A stretch of DNA of 64,000 nt from Candidatus Nitrosotalea sinensis. GTDB taxonomy: Archaea; Thermoproteota; Nitrososphaeria; Nitrososphaerales; Nitrosopumilaceae. Below the pieces are notes generated by a model. It saw only the letters and a program-made list of their open reading frames with translations, was not told the origin of the DNA and searched no databases. Shown one piece after another: positions 61,664 to 64,000 of this stretch; position 1 is the first letter of the stretch, and each line of letters starts with the position of its first letter. The DNA lies in assembly GCF_900143675.1 (NCBI RefSeq), contig NZ_FRFC01000003.1, forward strand, positions 1 to 64,000. Reading direction: 5' to 3'. Position numbers and translations under genes: made by a program.

Positions 61664-63018
61664 GTGTCCAGGACATAAAGACAAATGCGTTAAAAATTTC
61701 ACTTGCGGTTATACTTTCTGCATTTGCAGTAGAATTTTTGATAGGAGTTTATTCTAACAGTCTTGCACTTGTCACAGACAGTGTACATGCCATACTTGAT
61801 TCCATTGTAACCATGGTCTTGCTTGTAGCTACCAAGTGGTCTACCAAGCCACCGGACAGAGAACACACTTATGGCCATGGAAAGATTGAGACGATGGGTA
61901 GCTTTGTTGCAGGAATTATAATTCTTGTAATATCATTATTTTTTGTCTACGAATCCATTTCAAGATTCTACGAGCCAAAGCCAGAAGTTTTGCCAGGAGT
62001 TTTAGCAATTATAGCCGCAGTATACGCACTAGGGTCCATCTTCTTTAGGATACTAGTGCTCAAAAGGGCTCTTAAAAAAACAGATGGCTCTTCACTAAGA
62101 GTAGACCTGTACCATGCCCTCATGGACATGGGAGCAACCAGTGTAGCATTGGTTGGAATTGTATTTGTCATGATAGGATTCTACCAAGGTGACTATGTTG
62201 CAGCGTTAATCCTAGGAGGTTTGCTTGCAGTACTAAGCCTGAAGCTTATCCATCAAAGCGGCCTTGAGTTGACTGATGCCGTACCTGTAAGCATGGTAAA
62301 AAAAGTACAAGACATAGTCAATAACACTGCAGGTGTAATGAAAACAGAGTCAGTTCAGATACGCAGATCTGGTAGCGATATATTCACAGAGATTACCATA
62401 TCACTTTCTGCCGCGTCAAGTTTTGAAGAAGCTCACAAAATTAGTGCCAATGTAGAAAAAAATATCAAAAAGGCAATTGCAAATTCGAATGTAACTGTAC
62501 ACTTTGAGCCAACATGGAAAGATGTTCCCGCCGATTACATGATAAACAAAATTGCATCTTCAGTACAGGGTGTGCGCGGCATTCACAATGTAAGTGCATT
62601 TTCGTCAGACAATGGAATATTCATAAGCTTGCACGTGATGGTTGACAGAAACATGTCGCTTGAAGATGCACATGGGGTATCAGATGAGATAGAGGACCAA
62701 ATAAAAAAATCAGTTTCGAACATAAATCACATAACTATTCACTTGGAACCATATGTCTCAATTCCCCAAAGCATTCCGGTAGAAGACATTACAATAGAAG
62801 AACAAGTTAAAGAAATCATAAAGAAATATCCAAAAGTGAAGAAAATTGGCCGAGTGATTACATTACATCTACAAGACATATTCAAAGTTGATATTGATTG
62901 TTCTTTTGAAAAAAATCTTACCATTGAGGAAGTGCATGACATAGTATCAGACATGGAAAGCCAAATTAAAAATCAAATAAAAAATGCGGTAATTACCATA
63001 CATCCAGAGCCTATCTAG
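61660..63018 (+). CDS. CDF metal transporter with three cytosolic dimerisation domains
   Basis: 452 residues, about 150 longer than typical. Six transmembrane helices (to about 215) contain SNSLALVTDSVHAILDS and HTYGHGKIET, the metal-binding H/D sets of cation diffusion facilitators. The cytosolic part holds three tandem ferredoxin-like domains (about 220-295, 300-375, 380-452), each with a VSAxxx strand, a central helix EEAHKIS, LEDAHGVS or IEEVHDIV, and a VTVHFEP, ITIHLEP or ITIHPEP end. TTG start overlaps the kinase stop. Likely exports Zn, Fe or Mn. Confidence 0.9.
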   Translation: MSVQDIKTNALKISLAVILSAFAVEFLIGVYSNSLALVTDSVHAILDSIVTMVLLVATKWSTKPPDREHTYGHGKIETMGSFVAGIIILVISLFFVYESISRFYEPKPEVLPGVLAIIAAVYALGSIFFRILVLKRALKKTDGSSLRVDLYHALMDMGATSVALVGIVFVMIGFYQGDYVAALILGGLLAVLSLKLIHQSGLELTDAVPVSMVKKVQDIVNNTAGVMKTESVQIRRSGSDIFTEITISLSAASSFEEAHKISANVEKNIKKAIANSNVTVHFEPTWKDVPADYMINKIASSVQGVRGIHNVSAFSSDNGIFISLHVMVDRNMSLEDAHGVSDEIEDQIKKSVSNINHITIHLEPYVSIPQSIPVEDITIEEQVKEIIKKYPKVKKIGRVITLHLQDIFKVDIDCSFEKNLTIEEVHDIVSDMESQIKNQIKNAVITIHPEPI

Positions 63019-63020
63019 AC

Positions 63021-63626
63021 ATGAAAAAAGACGATCCAATATCATTTCTAAGAAAGGACCAAGCATTGGCAACCATAATTGACAGAGTGGGTGAATACAA
63101 GCTAAAGAAAAAAAATCACCACTTTGCAGTACTGGTAGAATCAATAATTTCTCAACAGCTTGCAACAAGCGCAGCAGATGCAATCTTTAAGAGATTCAAG
63201 GAACTTTATCCTAGTTTTCCAACTGCATCGGAGGTTCTTGCCACAAGAAAATCAAAGCTTCGCAAAATTGGCCTTTCAGGTATGAAGATAGAGTACCTAA
63301 AAGATCTGGCAAGACATGTAGACGAAGGAATACTGGACATGAGTTCACTTTCAAAGATGAGTAATGAGGAAGTAATATCCCAGCTTACCCAAGTAAAGGG
63401 AATAGGCAGGTGGACTGCAGAGATGTTTCTTATCTTCTCACTTGGAAGACAAGATATCTTTCCTGTAGGTGATCTTGGGCTGAGAAAAGGCGTCCAGTTG
63501 TTGTTTTCATTGCCTGAGACTCCAAAACCAAGTGAGATTGAAGAGATCGGCCAGGGATGGAGACCCTATAGGACTGTTGCCACTTGGTATCTTTGGAAGA
63601 GTCTGCAAAAATTTGATAATGTTTGA
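63021..63626 (+). CDS. AlkA-type DNA-3-methyladenine glycosylase
   Basis: 201 residues. Excises alkylated bases. The HhH-GPD fold is clear: SIISQQLATSAADAIFKRF, then LTQVKGIGRWTAEMFLIF (helix-hairpin-helix) and DIFPVGDLGLRKG with the catalytic Asp. It lacks the N-terminal domain of E. coli AlkA, like other short archaeal forms. ATG two bases after the CDF stop, last complete gene in the run. Confidence 0.92.
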   Translation: MKKDDPISFLRKDQALATIIDRVGEYKLKKKNHHFAVLVESIISQQLATSAADAIFKRFKELYPSFPTASEVLATRKSKLRKIGLSGMKIEYLKDLARHVDEGILDMSSLSKMSNEEVISQLTQVKGIGRWTAEMFLIFSLGRQDIFPVGDLGLRKGVQLLFSLPETPKPSEIEEIGQGWRPYRTVATWYLWKSLQKFDNV

Positions 63627-63677
63627 TGATACATTGTTGCAACTTTAATTATGCATGACTTGGTATGATATAACAAA

Positions 63678-64000
63678 ATGGATTTTGATGGAATATTACA
63701 ACTAGTTGAGAAGGATCGTCAGAGATTCAAAGAATGGTTAGAAGAATCTGGAAATCTTACATTAGAGGAACTAAATGCAGGGTATAACAAATGGCTAGAA
63801 CACTATAACACAACATATGCAAAATATAAGGACCTAGAAGCTGACAATGATGCAAAAAATATTTCATTGTTAGCTGCAAAATTGATGTATTTTAATGACC
63901 TGACAAATTTTGCGATGCATGCACTTACCATCTACACTACAAGACTCAAAGAAGAGTACGATGCGCTAAAAAACAAATCAAGACTGAACATCAAGAAAAA
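63678..64000 (+). CDS. hypothetical helical protein, truncated by the window edge
   Basis: Begins with ATG at 63678 (MDFDGILQLVEKDRQRFKEW) and stays open for 107 codons to the last base. The visible part is helical and charged, with no signal peptide. A TATA-like ACTTTAATTATGC at 63640-63652 about 30 bases upstream supports the start. No family recognised; the C-terminus is missing. Confidence 0.6.
   Translation, partial: MDFDGILQLVEKDRQRFKEWLEESGNLTLEELNAGYNKWLEHYNTTYAKYKDLEADNDAKNISLLAAKLMYFNDLTNFAMHALTIYTTRLKEEYDALKNKSRLNIKK

Overview
The window is a chromosomal segment of an ammonia-oxidising archaeon (Nitrososphaerota/Thaumarchaeota), probably of the Nitrosopumilales or Nitrosotalea side. 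The inference rests on low G+C, two ESCRT-III-like CdvB paralogs, an archaeal TFB, an RqcH/NFACT protein, UPF0200/UPF0201 genes, archaeal CCA-adding enzyme and TrmG10, anaerobic-type cobalamin methyltransferases, the two aconitase-X subunits of the archaeal mevalonate route, 7-deazaguanine genes, assimilatory ATP sulfurylase/APS reductase, and many secreted NHL or Asn/Thr-rich surface proteins ending in WW-S-G type motifs. There are no tRNA or rRNA genes, CRISPR arrays, transposases or integrases that I can see.

Bases 1-13500 are an accessory surface-protein region. It holds a giant LamG/NHL protein with a repetitive, frameshifted C-terminus that runs off the left edge, a 1.6-kb A+T-rich gene desert, a small Cys-rich secreted protein, and three consecutive secreted proteins (tail-fibre-like repeats, a fibronectin-III array, a virion-like beta protein). 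The giant gene and these three share one promoter architecture: TTCC-N5-GGAA, then 16 bases, then WTTCC, then a TATA-like box. I regard this as the strongest candidate for an undescribed system: a coordinately controlled set of extracellular, partly virus-like proteins.

Bases 13460-37040 are mostly core metabolism: a family-5 uracil-DNA glycosylase, cdvB, a glutamate-racemase-like protein lacking both catalytic cysteines, cobalamin genes (cbiT-cbiL-cbiF), a coupled NFACT/Mut7-C/AMMECR1 operon, phosphomevalonate dehydratase, endonuclease III, sulfate assimilation (cysH-sat) beside a ThiI-like protein without its PP-loop, a glycosyltransferase, GPN GTPase plus homoserine kinase, enoyl-CoA hydratase, and queC, folE and queE.

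Bases 37100-50700 mix secreted proteins, a membrane-anchored winged-helix regulator, a TRAM protein, coiled-coil proteins, an MFS transporter, the second cdvB, TFB, a 36-residue C2H2 zinc finger too short for ordinary gene calling, an SDR and a CARF-like winged-helix regulator. Bases 50700-64000 hold a hemerythrin, a phosphoesterase, a BtuF-like protein, and a long run of nucleotide and tRNA genes (PRPP synthetase, TrmG10, RNase Z, Sir2, ThpR, CCA-adding enzyme, COG2112 kinase) ending in a CDF transporter, an AlkA-type glycosylase and a truncated gene at the right edge.

Four intergenic segments look like unannotated structured RNAs. Two of them (48545-48681 and 56712-56858, minus strand) share a nearly identical 19-base 5' block with a TATA-like element centred 25 bases upstream, a long closing stem and a 3' T-run, so they look like two members of one small-RNA family. 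A third (44802-44971) is a multi-branched fold between a good TATA box and a T5 run. The two cdvB promoters also share a 17-base sequence found in front of no other gene I noticed here.
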